Assembly: GCF_006352025.1 (NCBI RefSeq) | Contig: NZ_CP040936.1 | Location: 1,550,001-1,614,000, forward strand | Direction of reading: 5' to 3' | DNA: 64,000 nucleotides | Source: Hymenobacter sp. DG01 | GTDB lineage: Bacteria; Bacteroidota; Bacteroidia; Cytophagales; Hymenobacteraceae | Shown here: piece by piece, positions 17,185-26,514 of the stretch | Numbering within the stretch: position 1 is the stretch's first letter | Layout of the letters: each line of letters starts with the position of its first letter | Notes under the pieces: model-generated | Told to the model about the DNA's origin: nothing | Database searches by the model: none | The model's input: only the letters and a program-made list of their open reading frames with translations | Position numbers and translations under genes: made by a program

Positions 17185-18486
17185 TCAGGCCCAACCTACC
17201 TGCCGCCGGAAATACCAGAGGCACCACCCCAGCAGCAGACCGTAGCGGGCGGCCTGCGCCAGCGGGGCACCCAGCAGCCCGTAGCGCGGCAGCAGCAGCG
17301 CCAGCAGGAGGGCCAGCAGCGCCGCCGAGGCCGCCTGCACGGCCACGTAGCGCCCTACCCTGGCCTGGGCCGTGAGCAGAAACAGCAGCACCCAGGTCAG
17401 AAACTTCAGCCAGTCGGCGGCCAGCTGCGGGGCCAGCAGAAACGTAGCCTGCGCGAAGCGCTGCTCGAAGAGCAGGGGCAGCAGCAGGTCGCGTAGCAGC
17501 CACAGCAGCCCCAGGCCCAACGCCAGCCCGGGAGCCAGCAGGGCCAGCACCGCGCGTACCAGCTGCGCCCGCTGCTTCGGGTGGCTGCTCAGGGCGGCCA
17601 GCCGGGGGTAGTACACGCTGCTCATCACTGCCGAAAACACCATGGTATAATTATCGGAGAGCTTAGCTACAGCCTGCCAGAGGTCGGTAGGTCCCAGCCC
17701 GAAGCGCCAGATCAGCACCTCCCGCAAGCTGAAATCCACGGCTTTGCTGAAGAGCAGCACACTCAGGGCCATCAACAGAAAGCGGCCCAGCGCCCGCAGG
17801 CTGGCCTGGCTTACCGGCCCCCGCAGCGCCGGCAGGAGGCCAGCACGGCGGGCTATCACCAGGGCCGGGCCCTGCGTAGCGCCCTGGGCCAGCAGGTAAG
17901 CCAGTAGCGCCGTACTTACGGTACCGCCCGCCAGCAGCGTGAGTCCCACGGCCACCGGCCCCAGCAGGCTCAGCAGCACCGTCAGGCCCACGTAGGCCCG
18001 CAGCCGCCCCGCCGCCAGCAGCACCGACACCACCAGGGCGTGCCCCGTCAGCAGCCCCAGCCCCACCAGCAGGCCCCCTACCCAGCCCGGCCCCCGCCCG
18101 AATACGCTCACCAGTGGGCCCGGCACCAGCAGCAGGGCCAGAGCCGCCACGCCCAGCGCGGCCAGGTTCAGCAGCACGCCGGCGCCCAGCCAGGCCCGGT
18201 AGCGGCCCGAGCCGGCCCGCAGCGGAGCCAGGTATTTGACTAGCCCCACGTGCACCCCATCGTTGGGCAGGGTGGTAAACAGCGCCATCAGGTTCTGGAA
18301 GTGGGACAGCAGCGTGAGGCCGCCGGGGCCGCCGTACACGGCCAGCAGCTTACCCAGCACCAGCGCCCCGGCCGTGCGGGCCCCCACCGCCACCCCCGAG
18401 CCGAGCGAGCCGCGCAGAAAGCGGCCCAGCACGGCCGCGCGGGGCTCGGGCCGGGAATCTGGAGCAGAATCGGGGGTAGGCAGCAT
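17185..18486 (-). CDS. Polysaccharide/oligosaccharide flippase (MOP superfamily)
   Basis: A 433-residue inner-membrane protein with about twelve to fourteen hydrophobic helices throughout and short basic loops, typical for Wzx/MATE-like flippases that move lipid-linked oligosaccharides across the membrane. FLRGSLGSGVAVGARTAGALVLGKLLAVYGG is like the first helix region of such proteins. ATG 18486 is preferred over the TTG at 18495. It lies 63 bases upstream of the GT2 gene on the same strand, so both are likely one unit. The exact oligosaccharide is unknown. Confidence 0.85.
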   Translation of the reverse strand: MLPTPDSAPDSRPEPRAAVLGRFLRGSLGSGVAVGARTAGALVLGKLLAVYGGPGGLTLLSHFQNLMALFTTLPNDGVHVGLVKYLAPLRAGSGRYRAWLGAGVLLNLAALGVAALALLLVPGPLVSVFGRGPGWVGGLLVGLGLLTGHALVVSVLLAAGRLRAYVGLTVLLSLLGPVAVGLTLLAGGTVSTALLAYLLAQGATQGPALVIARRAGLLPALRGPVSQASLRALGRFLLMALSVLLFSKAVDFSLREVLIWRFGLGPTDLWQAVAKLSDNYTMVFSAVMSSVYYPRLAALSSHPKQRAQLVRAVLALLAPGLALGLGLLWLLRDLLLPLLFEQRFAQATFLLAPQLAADWLKFLTWVLLFLLTAQARVGRYVAVQAASAALLALLLALLLPRYGLLGAPLAQAARYGLLLGWCLWYFRRQVGWA

Positions 18487-18546
18487 AGCCCGCAAGGTTA
18501 GAAGATAAGGCCGGCCGCCAACCCAGAGAGCCGGGCCGCCCGGGCC

Positions 18547-19554
18547 CTATAAGGTTTTGGTGAAGGTGAGCTTGAGGCTGGGAACTCCGCCCAAGTGGCG
18601 CTTAAACTGCAGCAGCGAGTGGTTGAGGCCAGTGGGTAAGGTGGAGGTGCCCAAGTCCAGTAGGCGCATGCCGCTGGCCTGCCCGAAGGCGTGCAGCCCG
18701 GCGTTGAGCAGCACCATAGGGCTCAGGGTATTGTAAGCCAGCGGACTAGCCGGGTAAAAGTTGTACAGCACGTCGTCGCTGACTTGGATAACCACCGTCA
18801 GGGCAGCCCACTGGCCCTGGGCATCGCGCACGGAGTACAGAAAATGCTGCCGCGGAAACTGCCGAAACAACTCCTGCAGCCGCTCCAGGGGCATGGAGAG
18901 GGTCTGGCCTTTTTCCTCGCGGCACCGGCGCAGAAAATCGTAGGCCAAGGGCAGCAGCAGCGGGGGCTCCTGCTCGAAGCGCAGCCCGTGCCGCTCGCAT
19001 TTTTTCAGCCGGCGGCGCTCCGAGGGGTGCAGGCCGGCCATGTAGCTTTGCGCCAGCGGCAGGTGCATGTTCAGCTCGGCCAGCCTTACCTCGTAGCCCA
19101 GCCGGGTCAGCACCTGGGTAAGCCGGGCGCTGAAGTGGGGGTGGTAGGCAAAAGCGTGCGGACGCAAAGTCAGCTGCCTGATGCCGCGTTGAATCAGGTG
19201 CCGATGCACTACCTCCAGAAAAGCCATCAGGGCTGCCTCCGATAAGTAATCAGAGGCCTGCACCGCGCCAAACGGGGCCTGCCAGGGGCTGCGGGCGGCC
19301 TGCCCGTCCTCGGTTTCAAACACCGAGAGCTGCGCCACGGTCTGGCCGGCGGCCTCATCTTCCAGAAAGAAGTGCAGGGGCTCGTGGGGGCTCTGCTGCA
19401 AAGCCAGGTGGGGCGGCGTAAGGTAGAGCCAGGGCTGGTAAGCCGTAGGACGGACCGGCGCGGCCACTCTCCCCGGCTGCAGCCGTACTACCAGGCGCCC
19501 GGTGGGCAGCGGCAAGGGGCCCAGAAGAACGGATGCGGTGGCAGACAACGACAA
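18547..19554 (-). CDS. FemAB/GNAT-like acyltransferase of the glycan cluster
   Basis: A 335-residue cytosolic protein. The C-terminal half shows the acetyltransferase (Acetyltransf_6/FemAB) pattern: LHPSERRRLKKCERHGLRFEQ, YDFLRRCREEKGQTLSMPLERL, LYNFYPASPLAYNTLSPMVLLNAGLHAF and the terminal LLDLGTS-LPTGLNHSLLQFKRHLGG. Such enzymes add acyl or amino-acyl groups to glycans or lipids, often in exopolysaccharide clusters. The reading frame is closed upstream at 19575 and has no ATG before residue 108, so TTG 19554 is used; a TACTTTCG box at 19584-19591 supports a start near here. It is followed by the flippase on the same strand. Confidence 0.75.
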   Translation of the reverse strand: MSLSATASVLLGPLPLPTGRLVVRLQPGRVAAPVRPTAYQPWLYLTPPHLALQQSPHEPLHFFLEDEAAGQTVAQLSVFETEDGQAARSPWQAPFGAVQASDYLSEAALMAFLEVVHRHLIQRGIRQLTLRPHAFAYHPHFSARLTQVLTRLGYEVRLAELNMHLPLAQSYMAGLHPSERRRLKKCERHGLRFEQEPPLLLPLAYDFLRRCREEKGQTLSMPLERLQELFRQFPRQHFLYSVRDAQGQWAALTVVIQVSDDVLYNFYPASPLAYNTLSPMVLLNAGLHAFGQASGMRLLDLGTSTLPTGLNHSLLQFKRHLGGVPSLKLTFTKTL

Positions 19555-19740
19555 GGCGGTACGGATAAGGACAAGTCAGCGGGCGAAAGTACAAGGATTT
19601 TGCCCGGAATGTGGCCGCACCGGCTAACCTGGGTGCCTAGCAGGCAGTAGCCCATCGTGCCGGGTCTAACAGGAGCAGCGCTGGACAGTTTTCGCGCGAA
19701 TCCCGTAAACTGCTCCCAGTATTGGCTTCTGCTTTCCCTG

Positions 19741-20949
19741 ATGATGTCCGCTCCTGACTCTACTCCCCTCCCCCTGACCCCGCCCCCGGCTCCTGTTCCC
19801 GAAGACGATGACGACCAGATACCAGCCCGCGGGGTAGCCGACCACAACGCCACCCGACAGGCGCGGGAGCAGCAGGTAGGCCAGCGCCCGGGCACGCTCG
19901 TCATCCGGCCCGATGCCCTGCCGCCCCGCTTATTTCTGGTTTCCTACGGCAATGAGCACGTGGTAGAGCGGGAATATCAGCACTACGATGAGCTGCTGGT
20001 TTACTTTCGGGCCCACCCCGAGCTGCGCCACTGGATTGACGTGCGCGGCTACAATAACCTGGCCCTGATGCAGCGCCTGCAGGACGATTTCCGCATTCAC
20101 CCCCTGCAGATGGAGGACGTGCTGGGCGACTACCAGCGGGCCAAAGTGGAGGAAAGCGAGGAAGGGCTGTTTATGGTTTCGCGCATGACGGAGTTTACTC
20201 GCCTGCTCGATATCAACGACGACCAACTCTCCATTTTCACGGGTCCGAACTACGTGCTCACGTTTCAGGACGACTACGAGGACTGCCTGGATGCCGTGCG
20301 TCAGCGCCTGCGCTCTATGCGCAGCTCCATCCGGCGCCGCTCTTCCCTGTACCTGGCCTACGCCCTCACCGACGTGGTGCTGGACCATTACTACCCCACT
20401 ATGGCCGCCATCGGCGACTACCTGGAAGTGCTGGAGGAACGTATTTTTCAGGGCCGCTCCGATAGGCGCGTGCTCAACCGCATTCTGCACATCAAGAAGG
20501 ACATCGTGCGTTTCCGCCGCCTGGTGTATCCGGAGCGCGACAAGATTGCGGAAATCCTGCGCCTGCCCGACGAGGAAATTCCGGAGGAAATAAAGGTCTT
20601 CTTCCGCGACTGTTACGACCACGCTATTCAGGCCCTGGACCTGGCCGAAAGCTACCGCGAAACCGTCAGCAGCCTGATTGATTTGTACATGTCGGACCAG
20701 AGCAACCGGGCCAACGAGGTCATGAAGGTGCTGACCATCATCAGCAGCATTTTTATCCCACTGAGCTTCGTGGTGGGGCTGTACGGCATGAACTTTCAGC
20801 GCGAAGGCCCCAATGGCCGCATCAACTACCTCAACATGCCCGAGCTGTACAGCCCCTGGGGCTACGTGGGCGTCCTGAGCTTTATGCTGGTAGTGGTAAT
20901 TGGCCAGCTCACTTTCTTCTACCGCAAGGGCTGGCTTTCGAGGCGGTGA
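19741..20949 (+). CDS. corA: CorA family magnesium/cobalt transporter
   Basis: A 402-residue inner-membrane divalent-metal channel. After a Pro/Asp-rich N-terminal tail (PPAPVPEDDDDQ) follow the cytosolic alpha/beta funnel domain (IHPLQMEDVLGDYQRAKVEE, DQLSIFTGPNYVLTFQ) and a long helix, then two C-terminal membrane helices with the signature YGMNF and a terminal basic KGWLSRR. This is the CorA architecture; Mg2+ is the usual ion. ATG 19741 (double ATG) is chosen because the frame upstream encodes nothing resembling the family. Convergent with the next gene across a repeat-rich gap. Confidence 0.95.
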   Translation: MMSAPDSTPLPLTPPPAPVPEDDDDQIPARGVADHNATRQAREQQVGQRPGTLVIRPDALPPRLFLVSYGNEHVVEREYQHYDELLVYFRAHPELRHWIDVRGYNNLALMQRLQDDFRIHPLQMEDVLGDYQRAKVEESEEGLFMVSRMTEFTRLLDINDDQLSIFTGPNYVLTFQDDYEDCLDAVRQRLRSMRSSIRRRSSLYLAYALTDVVLDHYYPTMAAIGDYLEVLEERIFQGRSDRRVLNRILHIKKDIVRFRRLVYPERDKIAEILRLPDEEIPEEIKVFFRDCYDHAIQALDLAESYRETVSSLIDLYMSDQSNRANEVMKVLTIISSIFIPLSFVVGLYGMNFQREGPNGRINYLNMPELYSPWGYVGVLSFMLVVVIGQLTFFYRKGWLSRR

Positions 20950-21105
20950 TGAAGTGATGGGGTAAATAGTAACAGGTAAAAGGTGAGAAGGTAAAGGGCT
21001 AAGTAAACTGGCGCCAGACTTCTGGCCGCCGGCTTTCCTCTTCTCCTCCTCACCTCTCACCTGTCACCATTTACCTCATAACCTCATCACTCCATCACCT
21101 CACTG
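20946..21105. repeat. Imperfect inverted repeat of GGTGA/TCACC motifs
   Basis: Left part (about 20946-20998) reads GTGATGAAGTGATGGGG and similar GGTGA units; right part (about 21041-21105) has TCACCTCTCACCTGTCACC and CTCATCACTCCATCACC. The two parts are inverted relative to each other, separated by about 40 bases. Located between two convergent genes, overlapping the last bases of both. Confidence 0.55.
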
Positions 21106-23841
21106 CGCCAGCCGAATGTCGGTGCGGCGGAGCTCTTTGCCTACCACCCGGTACAGGTGGTACAGGCCGGTAGAGGCATCGTAGGCCAGGGCAACCTGCG
21201 GGGTGCTGCTGTCAAAGGGCTGCCCCCCAATGAGGCGGGCGCGGGCGTCGTAGAGGTAGGTTTTGCCCGGCCCGGTTTCGGTGAGGGCGTACACCTGTCG
21301 GCCCGGCCCAAAGTTGAAATACTGCACCGAGCGCGGGGCCGATGTAACAAAGCGCTGGCTCAGGAGCTGCTGGCCGCTGAGCGTGAACAGCGTGAGCTGG
21401 CCCCCATCTTCGCGCGCAATCACACTGGTGCGTTGGGCCTGATCGGGGATGAGCCGGAACTGGGAGGTGCGGCTCCAGGTGGCTACCCGGCCGCGGCTTA
21501 CTACCTCCCCACTCAGGTTAAAGCTCACCCGCTCGCCCCGCTGGCTGACCACCGTGAGGCGGGCCCGGCGCAGGGTCGAGCCGGCCTCCACGAGTACGCC
21601 GCTGCCCAGCCGCGCACCCACGCTAATAGGAAAGCCGGGGTACGTGCCGCCCGCCTGATCGAAGGCATAGACGTAGCCGTTTTCCAGGAGTACCACCACC
21701 ACGTCGCGGCCATTCACCACCAGGTACTGGGGCGGCCCCACCAGTCGGAACTCCAGCTGCTTGGGCTGCCAGCCCGGGAAAGTATGCCCCTGGGTATCAT
21801 ACAAAAACAGGTTGCCACTGCCCCCGGCCACCAGCAGACGCGCCGCCGCGCCGCCCCCAGGCGGCGACACTGTCAGGGAGGTAGCCCGCACGGTATCGGG
21901 GAGGTTGAGGGGGAAGTTGGGCTGAAGCTGCCCCTGGTAGTTGTATTGATACACCTGGCCGGGGGTAGCCAGCAGCAGCCCCGCCCCGCCCGGCAGCCGG
22001 TACGGTGCCCCCACCACCGGCCCCGACAAAGAATCGGACCAAGCCACCACGTTATCGGGCGTGACGTAGTGCAGCATCCGGGCCGTGTCCTGCACCAGCA
22101 CCCCGGGCAGGCGGGCTCCGGCCACAGCCAGCAGCTCCGGAGAGCTGCTCAGGGGCAGCTTGAAATCCAGGACGCTGCCGGTACCATCGGGGTTTTGCGG
22201 CCGGGCTGTGGCGGGACCTGCTACCGGGTGTCGGAGCACAAACTGCGTGAAATACTGCGCCCCGGCCTCCTGCTCATTGGCGGCCGGCACCCATTGCAGG
22301 GCAATCTGGGGAAAGCGCTTAAACAAGGTTTCGTTGCGCAGCAGGCCGGCCCGCCGCTCTTCCTGCAGCCCGCGCAGCAGCAGGTTCCAGCAGTTGCGGG
22401 TATCCAGCAGCACGCTCAGGCGGGCCATCGGCTGGGTTTCCTGCAGAAATGCTACCTGCGTGGGCGAGCGGCTCCACACTTCCCCGGCGGCCACATCGGT
22501 CAGCCACTGGTGCAGGGCGGGCTCCGTGTCGCCGAAGGCCACGTAGTTGCCTACCTGCGCTACCACGGGCTGCTCGAAGCCCTGAAACAACGACCCCAGC
22601 AGCCGCTGCGGTAGTTGGGGCACGCCAGTTTGGTACAGTTGATAGGGCCCTACCCGCCCGAAAGCAGGGGTAGCGCCCACCGCCCGCCGCAGCTGCCCCA
22701 GCAGGTTAGCTACTTTAACGGGGTTGGCCGTGTAGGCCAGGGCCAGCTTACCCGGCCGGGCCCTAGCCGAGGGGGTAGCCAGGTAGCACAAGGCAACTTC
22801 CTGGCTCAGCTCGGCGGTGAGGCTGTCCAGCAGGGGCTGCACGCGGGTAACGGCCGAGTCGGGAAAGGCTTGCTGGGGCGGAAGCGGGCCGCGCAGGGCG
22901 GCCACCGGCCCCAGCCCGAGGTGCACCACCAGGGCCGCGCGCAAGGGCAGCACCTCGGCCATGCGCAGGCGCTGGGCCGGCTGCCCCACCAGGCGCTGGT
23001 GCAGGGCATCGTGGGCGGTTTCGGGGTTGGCAAAGCCATTGAATACCACCTTGTTGCCCGCCAGCTGCATCTGCGTCATTTCGTTGCGGGCCAGACTGGC
23101 TACGGCGGCTATTTCGGGACTCAACTCCTGGCGAAAAAACACACTCAGCAGCTGGGGCAGCCGCCGCTGGTTCAGGAGCAGGGTGGCATCTACCCCGCGC
23201 AGCCGGAAGTAGTCGGTGCTCTGAAACTCGGCGGCTACGGTGGGCGCACTCAGATTGTCGAGGCGCCGGGCTACGGCCTCCACCAGCGCCGGGCTGGCAC
23301 TAATGAGCAGATGGTTTCGGTAATTAAGCAGGGTAACCCCTTCCTCGTGGCCTTGGGGCCTGATTTCGGTTAGCTGCTGATCCTGGTACTCGCGGGTGGT
23401 TACCTGAAAGCGGGCGTCGCGGCCCAGGCCCTCAATCAGCCCACGCACCTGCCGGTACTCCCGCACGCTGCTGATGGGCACCTGAAACAGCACATCAAAG
23501 CGGCCCGGACCCGTCACGTGCAGGGAGGTAAGAACGCGCTTGCGCCCCAGAAACCGCAGCACTACCTGGCGTCCGCCGGTCAGACTATCGGCCACGGCCA
23601 GGTTTTCTTCCAGCTGCTGGAAGTAGCGCACGGCCATCAGGTTGTCCCAGAGCTGGGTTTCCTTGAGGTGGCGCACCAGCGTAGCGTGGTCCCGTGTGAC
23701 GGTTACCAGCACGGCGTCGTCGGGTACCAGGGCCCAGGGGTCCACGGGCACGCGCGCCACGGTGCGGCGGTAGTACACATAGGAGCCCAGCGCTGTAAGC
23801 AGCAGCAGACCCGTTAAAAATACCAGTACTCGTTGCGACAT
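21100..23841 (-). CDS. Large membrane-anchored protein with propeller-like C terminus
   Basis: A 913-residue protein anchored by one N-terminal helix (LVFLTGLLLLTALGSYVYY), with the remainder outside the cytoplasm. The first 550 residues are an alpha/beta region that starts VPDDAVLVTVTRDHATLVRHL and resembles DUF3352-type proteins, but this match is uncertain. The last 350 residues contain repeated VYQYNYQGQLQPNFPL, LFLYDTQGHTFPGW and VYAFDQAGGTYPGFPI units, typical of PQQ-like or WD-like beta-propeller blades. No catalytic residues are visible. The start is ATG 23841 with a TAnnTTTG box 27 bases upstream. Function is unknown; an envelope scaffold or sensor role is possible. Confidence 0.78.
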   Translation of the reverse strand: MSQRVLVFLTGLLLLTALGSYVYYRRTVARVPVDPWALVPDDAVLVTVTRDHATLVRHLKETQLWDNLMAVRYFQQLEENLAVADSLTGGRQVVLRFLGRKRVLTSLHVTGPGRFDVLFQVPISSVREYRQVRGLIEGLGRDARFQVTTREYQDQQLTEIRPQGHEEGVTLLNYRNHLLISASPALVEAVARRLDNLSAPTVAAEFQSTDYFRLRGVDATLLLNQRRLPQLLSVFFRQELSPEIAAVASLARNEMTQMQLAGNKVVFNGFANPETAHDALHQRLVGQPAQRLRMAEVLPLRAALVVHLGLGPVAALRGPLPPQQAFPDSAVTRVQPLLDSLTAELSQEVALCYLATPSARARPGKLALAYTANPVKVANLLGQLRRAVGATPAFGRVGPYQLYQTGVPQLPQRLLGSLFQGFEQPVVAQVGNYVAFGDTEPALHQWLTDVAAGEVWSRSPTQVAFLQETQPMARLSVLLDTRNCWNLLLRGLQEERRAGLLRNETLFKRFPQIALQWVPAANEQEAGAQYFTQFVLRHPVAGPATARPQNPDGTGSVLDFKLPLSSSPELLAVAGARLPGVLVQDTARMLHYVTPDNVVAWSDSLSGPVVGAPYRLPGGAGLLLATPGQVYQYNYQGQLQPNFPLNLPDTVRATSLTVSPPGGGAAARLLVAGGSGNLFLYDTQGHTFPGWQPKQLEFRLVGPPQYLVVNGRDVVVVLLENGYVYAFDQAGGTYPGFPISVGARLGSGVLVEAGSTLRRARLTVVSQRGERVSFNLSGEVVSRGRVATWSRTSQFRLIPDQAQRTSVIAREDGGQLTLFTLSGQQLLSQRFVTSAPRSVQYFNFGPGRQVYALTETGPGKTYLYDARARLIGGQPFDSSTPQVALAYDASTGLYHLYRVVGKELRRTDIRLAQ

Positions 23842-23867
23842 GCGGGAAACCCAGGGAGGTGGGCCGG

Positions 23868-23875
23868 CAAAAATA
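23868..23875 (-). promoter_or_regulatory. Bacteroidota-type -7 box before the 913-residue protein
   Basis: Reads TATTTTTG on the minus strand, an exact fit to TAnnTTTG, 27 bases before the ATG. On the plus strand of the same gap a TATCTTCC box (23942-23949) precedes the permease. Confidence 0.5.
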
Positions 23876-23977
23876 GGGATTAGGATGGCAGCACCGGCCC
23901 TACCCTTTACGGGAGAAGGACGGGTTTGGAAGCCAGTTTTCTATCTTCCGGCCTGAAACACTCTCTACCTTCCCTCT

Positions 23978-25441
23978 ATGTCTGAAAAACCAGGCCATTT
24001 TCAGCGGGCCATTACGCTGTTCGACGCCGTCATGATTGTAACCGGCAGCATGATTGGCTCCGGCATCTTCATCGTATCTACTGACATTGCCCGGAAAGTA
24101 GGCTCTACGGGCTGGCTGCTGGTGGTGTGGCTCCTGACGGGCGTTATTACCCTGGCCGGGGCCGTGAGCTACGGCGAGCTGTCCTCGATGTTTCCGAAGG
24201 TAGGGGGCCAGTACGTGTACCTGCGCGAGGCCTACAACAAGCTGGTGGCCTTCCTGTATGGCTGGACGCTGTTTCTGGTGATTCAGACCGGGGTTATTGC
24301 CGCCGTGGCCGTTGCCTTCGCCCGCTTCACCGGGGTGCTTATTCCGTGGTTCTCGGAGGAGAACGTGCTCATTGATGGCGGCGAGTACAAATTCACAACG
24401 GTGCAGCTGCTGGCTATCGGCCTGCTAATCTTCCTGACGTTCATCAACTCCCGCGGGGTGCGCTCGGGCAAGCTCATTGCCAACGTGTTCGGGAGCACCA
24501 AACTGGTTGCCTTAGCCTTGCTGATTCTCTGCGGCATCACCTTCGGCATGAACGACACGGCCGTCAGCCAGAACTTTCAGAACATGTGGCAGGCCATGAG
24601 CTTCGACAAGCTGGGCCAGGGTAGCCCCCTGACGACCAGCGCCCTGGTTACGGCCATTGGCCTGGCCATGACGGGCTCCCTGTTCAGCTCCGACTCCTGG
24701 AACAACATCGGCTTCTCGGGCGACGAGATTGTGCGGCCCGAGCGCACTATTGTCATGAGCATGGCGCTAGGTACGGCTATTGTTACGGCGCTCTACATTC
24801 TGATTAACGTGGTGTACCTGCTGGTGCTACCCCTGCACGGCGACCCAAACGCCACCGATGTACTGGGCCGCGGCATCATGTACGCCACCAATGAGCGGGT
24901 AGGCACGGCCGCCGCCGAAAGCATTCTGGGCGCGCCCGGGGCCTACGTAATGGCCGTGCTCATCATGATCAGCACGTTCAGCGCCGATAACAGCATCCTC
25001 ATGTCGGGGGCGCGGGCTTACTACGCCATGGCCCGCGACGGAGTATTTTTCCCGGGCATGGGCCGGCTCAACAAGGCCGGTGTGCCCAGTGTGGCCTTAT
25101 GGGCGCAGTGCGCCTGGGCCTGCGGGCTGTGTTTGTCGGGGTCTTACGGCGAGCTGCTCAACTACGTCATGTTCTCCGTGATTCTGTTCTACGTCATCAC
25201 CATCATCGGCATTTTCGTTTTGCGCCGCACCCGCCCCGAGGCACCCCGCCCCTACCGCGCTTTCGGCTACCCGGTGGTGCCGCTGCTGTACGTGGTGCTG
25301 GCTTCAGCCTTCTGCTTTATCCTGCTCACTGACCCCGAAAACTCCAAGTTCGCGCAGCGGGGCCTGCTGCTGGTGGCCCTGGGCATCCCGGTGTACTTCC
25401 TGTTCGGCAAGCGTTTCGCGGGCACTACCGAGGAGCAATAG
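23978..25441 (+). CDS. APC-superfamily amino acid permease
   Basis: A 487-residue inner-membrane transporter with twelve hydrophobic helices. The first helix carries the APC substrate motif GSMIGSGIFIVS, and later FSSDSWNNIGFSGDEIVRPERTI is the conserved loop of amino acid permeases of the LAT or AAT type. The protein ends with a short cytosolic tail KRFAGTTEEQ. It should import an amino acid by proton or substrate exchange; the substrate cannot be read from sequence. Monocistronic, with a strong bidirectional terminator directly downstream. Confidence 0.93.
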   Translation: MSEKPGHFQRAITLFDAVMIVTGSMIGSGIFIVSTDIARKVGSTGWLLVVWLLTGVITLAGAVSYGELSSMFPKVGGQYVYLREAYNKLVAFLYGWTLFLVIQTGVIAAVAVAFARFTGVLIPWFSEENVLIDGGEYKFTTVQLLAIGLLIFLTFINSRGVRSGKLIANVFGSTKLVALALLILCGITFGMNDTAVSQNFQNMWQAMSFDKLGQGSPLTTSALVTAIGLAMTGSLFSSDSWNNIGFSGDEIVRPERTIVMSMALGTAIVTALYILINVVYLLVLPLHGDPNATDVLGRGIMYATNERVGTAAAESILGAPGAYVMAVLIMISTFSADNSILMSGARAYYAMARDGVFFPGMGRLNKAGVPSVALWAQCAWACGLCLSGSYGELLNYVMFSVILFYVITIIGIFVLRRTRPEAPRPYRAFGYPVVPLLYVVLASAFCFILLTDPENSKFAQRGLLLVALGIPVYFLFGKRFAGTTEEQ

Positions 25442-25470
25442 CGGGTATTACTCTGACTATCAGCATTGAA

Positions 25471-25510
25471 AACAAAAAGCCCCGCCGGACATCCGGCGGG
25501 GCTTTTTGTT
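25471..25510. terminator. Bidirectional intrinsic terminator
   Basis: AACAAAAAGCCCCGCCGGA and its full complement with a two-base loop, giving a nearly perfect hairpin with A and T tracts. It separates the permease from the convergent carboxypeptidase-regulatory-like gene. Confidence 0.95.
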
Positions 25511-25546
25511 GTGCGGCACGACCTGGGCTGGCCGGCCTGGGGCACT

Positions 25547-26233
25547 CTAGCGCCGACGGCGGCGCGGGGCGTTTTCGCGGGGTACCAGGGTTACGTTCTG
25601 CGCCTGGTTGTTGCGGGTGTGCACCTCCTGGTCCTCGTAGCCGCCGTAGCCGTACACCAGCGTATTGTCGCCGGCCGGTACTTCCAGCGTGTAGTTGCCG
25701 TTGGCATCGGTGCCGGTGGCCTTGCGCGAGCCTTTGAGCATCACGGTGGCTCCTGCCAGGGGGTAGCCATCTTCATCCAGAATGCGGCCCGAAATGGCTA
25801 CTGTCGCGGGAGCAGCCTCGGCGGCTGGTGCGGCCGCGGGTACGGGCTCAATGGCTACAGGCTCGGGAGCCGGGGTGGCCGGTGCTACCTCCGGTTTGCC
25901 CGCCACCGACGCGGCAGTAGCGGCACGGTTTGTTCCCTGATTGGTGGGGGCCGGGGCGGCAGCAGTAGCATCCTCTCCCGGGGCTTCCGCTTTGGCCGAC
26001 TCGGAAATCCGGTGGCCGGTTACGCTGGCTTCACCCAGCTCCATAACGGGCATGGCATTGGCAATGCGGCGCGTGGTTTGGCTGGGCAGCAGCACGTAGC
26101 CCAGCACAACTACTCCCACCAGCAGGGCCACAATAATAGCTAGCCGGCCATTACCTGAGGATAACTCCTCTTCCGGGGGCAGCGTGCCAGTGGTTTCTTC
26201 GTCTTCTAAAGGGGTAGTTGTTTTGGCATTCAT
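25547..26233 (-). CDS. Membrane-anchored protein with carboxypeptidase-regulatory-like domain
   Basis: A 228-residue protein: acidic cytosolic N terminus (about 1-27), one membrane helix LAIIVALLVGVVVLGYVLL, an Ala/Pro-rich periplasmic linker (70-150), and a C-terminal carboxypeptidase D regulatory-like (transthyretin-like) domain with VAISGRILDEDGYPLAGATVMLKGS and GTDANGNYTLEVPAGDN. It ends with a basic tail RRRRR. Such domains are common in Bacteroidota envelope proteins and often pair with TonB-type systems. N terminus in, C terminus out is inferred. A TACCTTTA box lies about 105 bases upstream. Confidence 0.85.
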   Translation of the reverse strand: MNAKTTTPLEDEETTGTLPPEEELSSGNGRLAIIVALLVGVVVLGYVLLPSQTTRRIANAMPVMELGEASVTGHRISESAKAEAPGEDATAAAPAPTNQGTNRAATAASVAGKPEVAPATPAPEPVAIEPVPAAAPAAEAAPATVAISGRILDEDGYPLAGATVMLKGSRKATGTDANGNYTLEVPAGDNTLVYGYGGYEDQEVHTRNNQAQNVTLVPRENAPRRRRR

Positions 26234-26452
26234 AAATAAATTGATGTGAAAAAGGTGTGGGAATGGTAGTGCGCGGCGAAGACAAAAAGCAAACCGCCCT
26301 GCTGCGGGTCAGCAAGCCGGTTTTACCCGAATCCTAAAGGTAGCAGCAAAGCAGGCGGCAAACCTAATTTTTGCATTTATACCATTTCCCTCCTTTCACT
26401 GGCAGTCTTGGCAAACTTTGTCGGTAATTCCTGAAATATCTACCAATAAAAA

Positions 26453-26486
26453 GACCGACCTGCTTCCAAAACGGAAGCAGGTCGGT
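26453..26486 (-). terminator. Terminator after the hydrophilic protein gene
   Basis: A 15-base-pair perfect stem (GACCGACCTGCTTCC with its complement) and a five-base loop, ending in T-rich sequence on the minus strand. The AT-rich stretch 26234-26452 beyond it otherwise holds only the promoter region of the preceding gene. Confidence 0.85.
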
Positions 26487-26514
26487 CGGGTTGAAGCTTG
26501 CTGGGGTAGCAAGG

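Noticed and set aside
16144..17496. 450-codon open frame on the plus strand
   Set aside because: Opposite a clear GT2 gene and part of the flippase gene; Gln/Arg/Ala-rich product with no domain.
19930..21060. 376-codon open frame on the minus strand
   Set aside because: Antisense to the clear CorA gene; His/Val/Gln-rich translation typical of a shadow frame.
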